Assembly (NCBI GenBank): GCA_030549175.1 | Contig: JAUKUA010000005.1 | Location: 2,108,001 to 2,172,000, forward strand | Length of the DNA: 64,000 nt | Reading direction: 5' to 3' | Origin: Lasiosphaeris hirsuta | Taxonomy: Eukaryota; Ascomycota; Sordariomycetes; Sordariales; Lasiosphaeriaceae | Shown here: positions 55,135 to 64,000 of the stretch, one piece after another | How the letters are laid out: each line of letters starts with the position of its first letter | Numbering within the stretch: the first letter of the stretch is position 1 | Translations under genes and position numbers: made by a program | Notes under the pieces: generated by a model | Seen by the model: only the letters and a program-made list of their open reading frames with translations | Database searches by the model: none | Told to the model about the DNA's origin: nothing

Positions 55135-55721
55135 GATGCTAGCTTCCGAGGGAGTGTCCAGGCAAGGTCGCGGTAGCTTCTGACGGGCGGTGGATGGATG
55201 GATGGTTCAGGAAATTGATGGGTGCAAAGCAGAATTGTGCAAATAAGTGAAAGCCAGATGGAGGGAAGCAAATATCGATTGCAATTATGAGAAATGGGAT
55301 GTGACGAGAAAGAGGTTGTGGTGAGGTGGTAGCTGTCGGGATTGCAAGGTGGGAGGAGAAATAGTGCTGCCAGTCTTGCGAGATAGGCAGGAACGCCGAG
55401 TGGAAGTGAATAGCAGGAATGGGAAAAGAAGGAAGCAAAGAATAGGACACAATTCCCGGAATAGACAGCAGGTTTATTGTGTAGTGATGGTGTCTCGTCT
55501 CAATGGCCTGGTTTTTTTCGGCAATGGCTTGTGGTGATCAAGGCTGAAAGTGCCAACCAGCTATTCAGAGCAGCCCATGAATATCTTTCCCGGCAAAGGA
55601 TGCCTTTTCTTAAAGACCTCGCGCGACTGCCTTTCCACACGTCGGAAAATAAGCATATTCGCAAGGTCAGATGAAGGACGATATTGATACCGGCTCCACC
55701 AGTTATCGAACCCCTTCTCTC
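55135..55721. other. Intergenic, promoter of the WG/GW protein
   Basis: It includes a GGATGGATGGATGG run near 55192-55205. Also holds the 3' flank of the dephospho-CoA kinase gene. No gene seen. Confidence 0.55.
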
Positions 55722-56549
55722 CTAAAGCTTTGCCCTCGCCTGTTTCTCTTCCTCAGCCCAGCTCCTGTTGACCCGAACATTTTGCCAGAAAGCCCACAGA
55801 CCGACAGCCACGCCGGCCGGCGGACACAGCAACAGGGCCCACGACCACCACCTCGGGCTCGCCTTCTCGACCTCCTCCATGGCCCTCCTCAGCTCAACCG
55901 CAAGCTCCTCCCGGCCATGATCGTTCCACACGACAACACCCCTCCCCTTCCCCCCGCGGGCCTCACACCGTCGCGCCTTGTCCCGGACATCGGCCTGGCT
56001 CCGCACCCGGTTCTCCGCATCCTCGGCACTCAAATGGGGATCCCGCGCCCGCAGCCGGCGCATCTGGACCTCGGGGTCCCTGACAGCAATTACCATAACA
56101 CTTCCACAGAACCGGTCCAGAGAGCTCTCAAACAGCAGCGGGACATCCAGCACCACGGCCCAGTGGCCGCGCAGGTACGCGCGCACGACGCCGTAGAACA
56201 TCTCACGGCGCACAGCCGGGTGGACGATGGCGTTGAGAGTGGCACGGTCCTTGCGCACCTCGGGGTCATCCCCAAAGACACGGCGGCCCAGGGCAGGGCG
56301 GTTAAGAGGGCGCCCCTTGCCCGTGGGCCCGGCCTCGGGCATGTCAGTGCTGGCCGGGAGGAGGAGATCCGGTGTGGTGGGGCCAAAATAGGACACAATG
56401 GCGCGGTAGCCGGCGGTGCCTGGCTCGACAACTTTGCGGGCAAGCAGGTCAGCGTCGATGATGGGGAGTGAGTAGGGTGGGGACGATAGCAGGGACGAGA
56501 CGGTCGTCTTGCCGGTCGCAATGGACCCCGTAAGGCCGATGAGGAGCAT
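55722..56549 (-). CDS. CAB5: Dephospho-CoA kinase (Cab5)
   Basis: Last enzyme of coenzyme A synthesis, transferring phosphate from ATP to the 3'-OH of dephospho-CoA; in yeast it is linked to the ER/mitochondrial surface. Intronless, 275 residues. The P-loop is GSIATGKT (residues 8-15), followed by the family blocks IIDADLLARKVVEPGTAGYRAI, ATLNAIVHPAVRREM, VVLDVPLLFESSLDRFC and VRDPEVQMRRLRARD. After the catalytic domain a hydrophobic helix (WWSWALLLCPPAGVAVGLWAF, about 237-257) and a basic tail suggest a C-terminal membrane anchor, as in other fungal Cab5 proteins. The insert LLLPASTDMPEAGPTGKGRP (about 62-81) is longer than in bacteria. Firm. Confidence 0.96.
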   Translation of the reverse strand: MLLIGLTGSIATGKTTVSSLLSSPPYSLPIIDADLLARKVVEPGTAGYRAIVSYFGPTTPDLLLPASTDMPEAGPTGKGRPLNRPALGRRVFGDDPEVRKDRATLNAIVHPAVRREMFYGVVRAYLRGHWAVVLDVPLLFESSLDRFCGSVMVIAVRDPEVQMRRLRARDPHLSAEDAENRVRSQADVRDKARRCEARGGKGRGVVVWNDHGREELAVELRRAMEEVEKASPRWWSWALLLCPPAGVAVGLWAFWQNVRVNRSWAEEEKQARAKL

Positions 56550-57371
56550 CTTGTGTTCTTCTTTCGTTTTCTTCTACGCTTTTGGCATCCCACGTATAAA
56601 ATGTTATGTGTAGGTATTTTGCTTTGGTTTATATATGTAGTAACATCAAGTCAGCTCGAGGGCCTGGGATGGTGTGATGTTCGTCGTGTCTGGTTTCGTT
56701 GCAACCTGTGCGGGGTGGTTCTAACCGAGCTTCGTTCGGCGGCAATGGTGGACAGCACTACCAGTTCTGCACTAAGAGCAAGCGGGATTCGGTTAATGCA
56801 CGAGCCATGATGAACATGGGATGCTGTCAAACATGTGGCAGGAGCTCCTTGCTCTGATGCACAGAGTGGGCCCCGTCACCCTAGCGCACAGGGGTGCACC
56901 GCGAGGGTGTTAAAATGATCCGCATTCAGCCTCACACAATCCATGATTGGCCTTTGACCTCGTCTCACCACGACTTCACGACTTCACGACTTCACGACTA
57001 CACAACTTTAAGACTAAGCCACTAGACAGCATTTCAATGGAAAACGGTATGCATCGGCTCCCTAAACCTTGCGAGGAATCAACAAATCAATGCAGAAGAC
57101 TGTCCTCTCAGGAATCCAGCAAGTTGCAAGTTCCTTATATTCCCATATTCTCATATTCTCCTTCGTGCTTTGTAAGATCAACGCAGAGCACCAGCCGCTA
57201 TAGCCCCCTGAGCCGAGTCCCATTTCCCAACCACAATCCGAAGCCGAAGTCGAAAATGCGAATCACCATCTCAGGTATCTGTCGGAACCCGCCGTCAGTT
57301 AAAGCCCTCCATGTATGAAAGCGTTCAAAGACCTACCGAGATATCTCTAGTTCTAGATATCAAACCTTCCC
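56550..57371. other. Intergenic with a short tandem repeat
   Basis: Upstream of CAB5 and downstream of the Pro/Gln-rich gene. It contains about three to four copies of CGACTTCA at 56970-56999. No gene seen. Confidence 0.55.
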
Positions 57372-58459
57372 TCAATTGAGGCGGACGGCATAGAAAACGC
57401 CATCACTCTTGACATACCACCGACAATTGAGGTGGTCAATGGTGCGGCGGTCGCGCTGAAGGTAAACGCCGTTCGGTTCACGGACCCAGTACAGTCGATT
57501 CGGGTCGTTATCAGCCGGCTTAAAATCCTGCGGCTTGTTCACACCGTTGGCACGCGCAAGCTCCATATTATAGGCCAGGACCTCGCTGGAGGTCATGACA
57601 GTGCCCAGAGGGGCTGCGCGACAAGCAGAAGCTGTAGCAGAGGATGCATTACCTGTGGCCATGACTGGGCCCGGCTGGGCACCAGCAGGCCCATGGACGA
57701 AGTAGACTTGGCGAGGGGCAGGAGGGTTGGGAATGGGCTGAACGACCACAGGTGGAGCGGGAGGGGGGGGCTGCACACAAGTAAGTTAGCAACTGGTCTG
57801 AGAAGTCTAGAAGAGACGACAACACGTTGGGGCCATCAGGTCTGATCATTCCATCGCGCCGGTTTGATAGCACCACTGGGCTGCATGTAGGTTATGGCTC
57901 GGCTGAATATGAAATCAGGTCAACTGACTGCAACGGGGGGCTGTTGGCCAGGAACACAGTAGAACACCGGCTGGTCATGGCGAACAGCTTGGTGATAAAC
58001 CCGGGGGCCATGGCTGGTATCTGGGACCTGGGGCTGGTTGTTCACGACAACCTTAACATGCGTTGTGGCAGCGGCGCCGTGTGTCGCATATGCCGTTGGA
58101 TATCCAGGTGTCGCTGCTGAAGCCGCAGCCACACCTGGAGCGGCAGTATGGTGTGTCGTGAATCCAGTCGAATATCTGGTCGCCGTAGCCGATGCCGTAG
58201 CCACACCTGGAGCGGCAGCTGTCGGTCCAGCATAGCTTTGGAACTGAAAGGCCGGAGAAGGATGAGACTGAGCTTGCGCACGTGCCTGAACACCAGGTGC
58301 CTGGTACAAGTAACGGATCGGTTGGGCGGGCTGCGCTGGGTTGACACCCGGGGTGCCGGCTGGGACGGGGGGCATCATTTTGGGCATGGCCTGTGGCTGC
58401 GGCTGCGGCTGCGGCTGCGGCTGCGGCTGGGCAGGCTGGCCCATCTGAGCGCCGGCCAT
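57372..58459 (-). CDS. Pro/Gln/Ala-rich protein with a conserved C-terminal block
   Basis: Two exons, 58459-57929 and 57770-57372, for about 309 residues; the 158-nt intron (GTCAGT, TGCAG) is inferred because it joins two Pro-rich frames. The head has a (Gln-Pro) repeat from a CTGCGG microsatellite. An Ala/Thr/Tyr region follows with APGV repeated at roughly 20-residue intervals, then a Pro/Val stretch. The last 75 residues look folded: SSEVLAYNMELARANGVNK, then RLYWVREPNGVYLQRDRRTI and CRWYVKSDGVFYAVRLN. This resembles a C-terminal block I have seen in other fungal Pro-rich proteins, where a WxRE-x-DGxY element precedes a final aromatic strand. Function unknown. The exact splice is uncertain. 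Confidence 0.65.
58391..58429. repeat. CTGCGG hexanucleotide microsatellite in coding sequence
   Basis: Five perfect CTGCGG copies plus one degenerate CTGTGG encode an uninterrupted Gln-Pro tract in the protein on the minus strand. Copy-number changes would stay in frame. Confidence 0.8.
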
Positions 58460-60038
58460 CTTGCCTCCTTTTTGGTTTGTTGTCGGAACAATTGTTTTCG
58501 TTTGAGTGGATATAGCCTGGTGTGGTGGTCGGGTAGGAGCTGCTGGGTCGAATTTCTCACCTCGGCGACCTTTGCTGAGTTGAGGTGGCGAAGAGAATGT
58601 GTAAAAATGCGGAATGCTATACCGACGTCTGACGGAGTGAACAGACGAGGGTCGAGGACAAGGTTGAGGACGCTGGGACTACTTGGTTGTCTTGGGTTCA
58701 AGCCCGGGCAGGCGCGGGACGGAAGCACGCAGCAAAAAGGCAAGTGCTGGTGGGTGCCGGGCTTTTAGGCCAGGCCTCGTCCTCTTGTTTGCCCAACTTC
58801 CTATCGGTTTGAGGTGCGAAAAGCAGATGTGCAGTCAAGGGTGTGAGTCGGCGGCCAACGTCAGGTCTTATACTTAATCTGGAAGAATGGCCCAAGCGCA
58901 CTTATCCCCAATGCGATATTCAAGCCGCATTGAAGGCTCTGGGGGAAGGCAAGGGTTTGTTCTGGGTTGTGAATTGACCTGTGCTCTTTCCCATGTTCCT
59001 GTACATACTTTGATGGGGTACTGGGGCTGGGACGTAAAGAGATTCTGGACTTACTATAGGACGCCAGACCTGGTCACCCCAGTGCTTCTGAGAAGCGGCC
59101 GATCTTCTGGAGTTTCTACCCTTAGCTCTGCGCCGAGCCTGGGGCTCGTACTCAATGTCAGTGAAACGAAAGCACATCTTGACCGTGGAGCCGTTGAGGT
59201 GCTGAATGAGGAATGATGGAACAAACAGGGTTTTAGATGGGGTTTCTCCCCTGGGCTTGGAGAGAAGTCCATGTACCCCCTCCCCGTGGAAAAGATGTGA
59301 CGAAAGTGGGTGATGCGAGTCCCGGGCTTTACGCACGCAGAAGGCAGGGCCACAGCTACCACAGGCCGGGGAAATATAAAATACAGTGGCAAAGTGCCCC
59401 TTCTTGAAACATACATTCGTCCGACATAGATCCAGGATGCGGGTTAGTTAGACATGAAGGCACATTGCAGTAGCTCAACTTGAGCTAATCCATCACTACA
59501 CTCCGAAGGCCTGCTCTCCTTGTCCAACATCTTATCCGCGCTCCTGTTCGCTGAATTTCGGGATTATTATATGGTTAGTGGTGGTTTATGCACATGAATG
59601 GCGGGGCTCTTTCAAGATGCCCATGTTTTTTTTCTCTCTTTTAGGCCGTCGAGGGCTGTTTCATGTTCCTATCAGGCCAGGACAGTAGGCACCATTGATG
59701 GGCGATATGTGGAAAAATGTCACATATAATCGAGACAACCAACGCCGAGGTTGAAGGCCAAGTCTACCACATGCCTATGCCCTCAACCGGGGGCCCTCTA
59801 TGACCATAGACCGCTATTATAATACTATTTCCATGGGAGGAGAGATACCCGCGCTATGCATACCCACCCCTGTCAAGCCTGATCTGATTCGTACACGTCT
59901 GTCCCGAGGGATATATGCAGACAGCCCTGATGCAGAGCAATGGCTTCCCGTCGATTAAAGCATCGACTTGCTAAAGGGAAGCCGGATTTTGATTGGTGTT
60001 TAAATGGTGGTGATTCCGCCGCAAGTTCATCATTCACT
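58460..60038. other. Intergenic, no gene seen
   Basis: 1.6 kb between the Pro/Gln-rich gene start and the TIM23 stop. ORFs such as 58920-59336 (minus) lack protein character. Probably promoter and leader. Confidence 0.55.
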
Positions 60039-60791
60039 TCATGGGTGGCCGTGAGAGCGCTCAGGAACGGGGAAGAATATCCGCTGGGCAACCTACTCAT
60101 TGTCAGCAAAGGCGGACGTGCACAGAAACGAGCACAGGGTAAGACTTACAGCCCAAGCGCCTGCTACTGACGCCACAATGCCTCCGGAAATCATCATGGG
60201 CCGCAGGCCTCTAGTGCTCTTGAATAACATTCCACTCAGAGCGCCGGCAGCGATTGTGTTGGCGGCGTCGTGCTTTCCCCGCAACGAGCCAATACCGGAG
60301 TTGAAGCAGTTATAGCAGATGGCAACAACGCCTGCGGAATTGCCCAGGAATGGCCCTCTACGGGTGACGGTATTCAGCACCGAGTTCAACCGCAGCTTTG
60401 GCGGTTGGCCGCCCGATCTCCTCAACCCCTCCTGCAGACCCCAAGCGCCGCCAAGCGTGAGCGCCGCCAAATACGTGACGCCAGTGCCGTAGCAGAGGTC
60501 GTCGGTGAAGCCTCGGGACGGCAGAACCGATTGTGAGCCGGGCAGATCGGAGAGGGATGAGTCTTCGAGTGAAATGTAGTCGAGCGTCTCCTTGTTCAGT
60601 CCTGCCAAGGGGTGTAGTTGTGTCGGGTCCGCATAGGCCGAGCTTCCGAGAAAGGCATCTGTGCCCTGGCCGGAATAAGGGTCGAAGGAGGTAGGCTGGC
60701 GACTGTCGGACGTTGTCGGCGCATCCGATGCGCTTGATGATGAGGCCTGAGACGAGGACTTCCGTCCCATCAGGGTGTCGAAGATAGTCAT
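60039..60791 (-). CDS. TIM23: Mitochondrial import channel subunit Tim23
   Basis: Channel-forming core of the TIM23 presequence translocase of the inner membrane. Two exons, 60791-60150 and 60092-60039, for 231 residues. The N-terminal half is hydrophilic and Ser/Asp-rich, the intermembrane-space receptor part, with LHPLAGLNKETLDYISLED (about 59-77). The Tim17/22/23 domain follows with four helices, carrying SRGFTDDLCYGTGVTYLAAL, GGAWGLQEGL, RLNSVLNTVTRRGPFLGNS and AANTIAAGALSGMLFKSTRG. The start MTIFDTLMGRK is preferred to an upstream ATG at 60848 because Tim23 proteins begin this way. Exon 2 supplies VAQRIFFPVPE and the stop; without splicing the frame would run on to a different tail. Divergent from TRM732. 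Confidence 0.94.
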
Positions 60792-61529
60792 TGTCGACGG
60801 CAAGGAAATCAAGAACCAGAGAAAAAAGTCGAATGAGGCTGTTTCCAAAAGGAGAGACGGTGTATTTACGCCGGGTAGTGGTTGGTTGCCCGCTGTCGAC
60901 GTTTGGGTATGACGAATGGAAGAACTGACGATTGGCGATAGAAGCTCACGACTGCCCCGGACAGCATGCCGAAGGTAAAAAAAAATTCACGGCACCGCGT
61001 CTCTTGGGTGGTCCGTGCGGGAGAGCTTGTCATTCCTGGGTAAGGTGCGAGGGCCGGGTGAGGGCGCGCAAAACCGGAGTCCCAGCTTCTTACGCTGCTT
61101 ATCGATAAGACACGGAGCAAATCATAAAATACTCCTTGATGATTGGAATGTCAGTATCGAGCTGGGCCTTTCACTTCTTATCATAGTATAAACTTGGATT
61201 TAAAGCCCTCTCCTGAGAGCTTGGAATGAGGGCCTGATCCAAGTTCCTGTTTTTGCTTGCACTTGGAGGCGCTGTGCTTAATAAGCCTATGGTGAAGTCA
61301 AGTGAGGCAGGCTGTCTGTCCTGTGCCTGCCCAAAATCTCTGCGACTCACTGAATACTGGGGTCGCCCACCCAACAAGGTACCTCAGTTACCGCTAAATT
61401 ACCGCTTTTCCGTGCCCCCTTTTGGTCTTGGGTTTTCATTTGAGAATCATCTTCAACGGCAAGAGCTCGGATTATCATCCAACTTGCATTTCGTTTCTCA
61501 TCACCGCAGTTTCCTTTTTCGTCAGCGGC
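60792..61529. other. Divergent promoter (TIM23 / TRM732)
   Basis: 740 bases between divergent starts. An A run near 60978 and a GATTATC word near the TRM732 start; no gene seen. Confidence 0.55.
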
Positions 61530-64000
61530 ATGGATGCTGCCCCCGAGATTACGGACGCTGCGAGTGCGGGCACTGTTTTGTCCGGAGCCGGCCCAGATGT
61601 TTTCACCAATGCAAACACCATCACGAGGTGGCTGATGAGCCAGCAAAGTGAGGCCCGGGTCCAGTAAGGCCGAACATGTCGCACAACATGGGGACGGACC
61701 ACTAATACTTGGCAGAATCGCACAAGGAATATTTGACAAGCTGCTGCAAGATGCCTCCCAGTCTCGCCAACACCATGGCAACGGCCAGGCCTGCGTCAAG
61801 CTTTGCAGCTTTGTTCAGCAATGTGCCAAGTCAAGCGACAGCGCACTCAAGCAATGGGCCTTTACTGAGCTTCTGTCCAGAAGACTCTTCCACTTCTACC
61901 TCGAATGGTACGAGCATGACCCGCATCGTGCCTTGAGGCTGGTTCTAGATGTCTTGGTCCTGTCTTCGACAAGCAACCCATCACCAGACATCGGACGCTT
62001 AGTAAATGAGCATGTTCTCGAGACGCTCGTGTCAATTGTTGCCCGGAAGTCTCCCAGGCTCTTGACAAAATCGGGCCTTCAGTGTCTCGACCACTTTCTA
62101 ACTAAGCAGGCTATTGCTCTTGATGATATTGCCCGCAAGTACAGGGAAATCGAGCCGCTCTTGGCTGAATCAGACACGCTTTCATTGTGGAAGTCATTCA
62201 TCTTCCACTTGTTTTCGTGGATGGAACTTCCCTATGTCGGCCCCCTTGCCGGGAAATGTTCTGTTCATATCTTCCGGGCATTGCGTAATACGACCTCCAG
62301 TTGTCCTGGCTTAGACTCGCCTGGCTTTACTGCCGAGTTGTGGCTGGCCTGGCTCCAGGATGGGCTGACCCGGAATCACGAGATCTTGGAGGATATTAAA
62401 AACTATGTCCTGGTACCCATCTTTAAGACGGATAAAATTGCGGCTTTGGATCTGCTGCGGGCCTTCAACCGCATAGAGCCACTGACGGCTGTTGGGCAGG
62501 AACTGTCAGATGAGACATTCCTGCTTCGACTGGCGACGCTAGAACTGGGAAAGAAGTCTGGACTTGTCGAGGAACCTAGTAAGTCCCATCAATACTGGGT
62601 ACGAAGCGAAACTAACGCGATGCCCTATAGGTAGAGAAGACGATGTTCTTCAACCGACAACATATATCGCCCTCCGAGAGACCGTATTGGATAGCTTCCT
62701 TTCGCATCCCTCCATATATGTCCGATCCAGTGCTTTCTCCTTGCTGGTTTCATCCCAGGCGACAACAAAGCCATTCTCAAATACCGCTTTCGCCCTGCTC
62801 AAGAGGCATCTTGCGCCATTCCATGCGGACTATGACGCCAAGTTTCGCAATGAGGTACTGGGTCTGTCGAAAAATCTCCTGAGGAGGGCAAAGAACGTCA
62901 TCACGGTTGCCCAAAGGACTCTTGCTAGACCGTCGAATGAGAATGGTCAACAGCCCGCAGACGGGGATGCAGACGCTGCCCGACTGGCAACCAAGAAAAA
63001 GTTTGGCCCCGAAGCTACACTAGGGGACGATGTAGAGGCAAAAGAGATCCTCGTCAGTCACCAGGAATTCATTGAATGGTATCTAAATTTCTTGAAGGGA
63101 GAAATCCTACCCACCACATCTTATCAGCGACATATCACCGCTCTTAAGGCGGCTCTTTTAGCCCTCAGAATTGGGAAGCACGCTGGGGCTGCTGACGAGC
63201 TCGACATAGATATCGCTCAGACCATATCTTCCGACCTGACGTGGATCCGTCTCCTCCTTGATCTCATCTTGGACCCATTTGATGATGTCAGGGAAGCTGC
63301 GGCAACCGTCCTAGGCCTATTCCCTCCAAGTGTTGTGGAAGGCCCTGCAGATCTGGGGCCTGCCCCTGCTACTCTTCTCCAAATTCTTCAAGAATTCTCG
63401 CTCAGAGCCAGGGACTTAGCAAACAGAACTGGGCGAGCCGACCACGGAGATGGTGCCGCCCGCTCCCAGGGTCTCTTGTGCAAGTGGCTCAATAAGCAGG
63501 AGCTGAGAACCGCTTTCGCATCAAGAGTTATTCAGGAACTAGAAGACAAAATATCGAAGGCAGAGAACGATCTGGGACATGCAGCAATCGAGAACCCGGT
63601 ACATGGAGACTTCGCCGCTATGAAGTACGTCAAGAAAATCCACCTATCCATCTTGGATAGGTGGCCTCCGGCCTAGACAGGACGCTAGGCATCGTTTCCC
63701 CCGATGTCTCGTGTGGCATATGTTTGAGTATCGACTGTGAAGATGCTAATGTAATTCTGGCAGCTATGTTTGGCACGTGCTGGCCCCCGAGACCTACGTT
63801 CATGAGCAGCTCGAGGTTCTCCACCAGATACATTACCGAGTCTTCGCTTGCTCCAAGCGCATTTGGGCAGCAGTAAAGCACGTCCTCTGCGATGATTCCC
63901 CAGAGGGTCACTTGCCAGAAGAGATGGAGGAGATTGACGGCCTAGATACCAAGGACCTGCTGAGTTACAGTTTCCGTGCCGTCCATGAGTCAAGGTACAT
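61530..64000 (+). CDS. TRM732: Trm732/THADA-family protein, 5' part (runs off the window)
   Basis: HEAT-repeat partner of the methyltransferase Trm7, needed for 2'-O-methylation of tRNA position 32. Exons inferred: 61530-61663, 61716-62578, 62631-63660 and 63764 to about 63994; about 750 residues are visible and the true protein should exceed 1,400. The N-terminal solenoid includes WKSFIFHLFSWMELPYVGP. The family core is plain: EFIEWYLNFLKGEILPTTSY, QRHITALKAALLALRIG and WIRLLLDLILDPFDDVREAA. The last exon starts YVWHVLAPETYVHEQLEVL and ends in LLSYSFRAVHES, the start of the DUF2428 signature. A donor (AAG then GTACAT) lies at the window edge. The 61664-61715 intron donor was fixed by frame (CCA then GTAAGG); another GT further upstream breaks the frame. 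Confidence 0.9.

Noticed and set aside
61709..61936. Alternative frame for the start of TRM732 exon 2
   Set aside because: Joining exon 1 at an earlier GT would enter this frame, but the other frame continues for hundreds of residues of THADA-type helices.

Overview
The window is a gene-dense piece of a nuclear chromosome from a filamentous ascomycete. Short introns (mostly 43-100 nt) with CTAAC-type branch sites, moderately GC-rich coding sequence, and the mixture of families all point this way: an ERMES subunit, a large secreted catalase, an Ark/Prk-type kinase, a Zn(II)2Cys6 regulator and a P450. The protein sequences look most like Sordariomycetes, perhaps Sordariales; this is an impression from remembered family sequences, not a computed placement.

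Layout. 0.2-7 kb: MDM34 (ERMES), IPK1 (inositol-phosphate kinase) and an equilibrative nucleoside transporter. 8-15 kb: a secreted large-subunit catalase and a haspin-like kinase. 15.5-22 kb: a CCDC47-like ER protein, an ECM15/UPF0045 protein, a doubtful ORF and a multi-spanning membrane protein of unknown function. 22-26 kb: ARL3 GTPase, exosome subunit RRP45 and splicing factor CWC15. 26.6-31 kb: an EXPERA/emopamil-binding-like sterol-isomerase-fold protein, a tRNA-Met and a Zn2Cys6 regulator. 31-34.5 kb: TTI1. A gene-poor 3.2 kb follows, then an amino-acid permease (37.7-39.6 kb) and an Ark1/Prk1-type kinase (40.7-44.1 kb). 44.7-48.6 kb: a DUF1749 hydrolase, a small Cys-rich protein and a cytochrome P450. 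50-56.5 kb: eIF5 (TIF5), a long disordered Trp/Gly-motif protein and dephospho-CoA kinase. 57.4-64 kb: a Pro/Gln-rich protein, TIM23 and the 5' part of a TRM732/THADA homologue that runs off the right edge.

Most genes are housekeeping and functionally unrelated; divergent pairs sharing a promoter are common (RRP45/CWC15, TF/TTI1, membrane protein/ARL3, TIM23/TRM732). I reconstructed about 54 introns by hand from splice signals, frame and family knowledge. Three use GC rather than GT donors, and several genes have very small exons (13, 23 and 27 nt). I found no transposon, CRISPR array, virus or obvious new multi-gene system. The observations most worth a second look are a disordered protein rich in WG/GW motifs, three tandem uORFs upstream of eIF5, a tRNA-Met with a damaged-looking D-arm, and the GC-AG introns. 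Splice sites are inferred, not confirmed by RNA.
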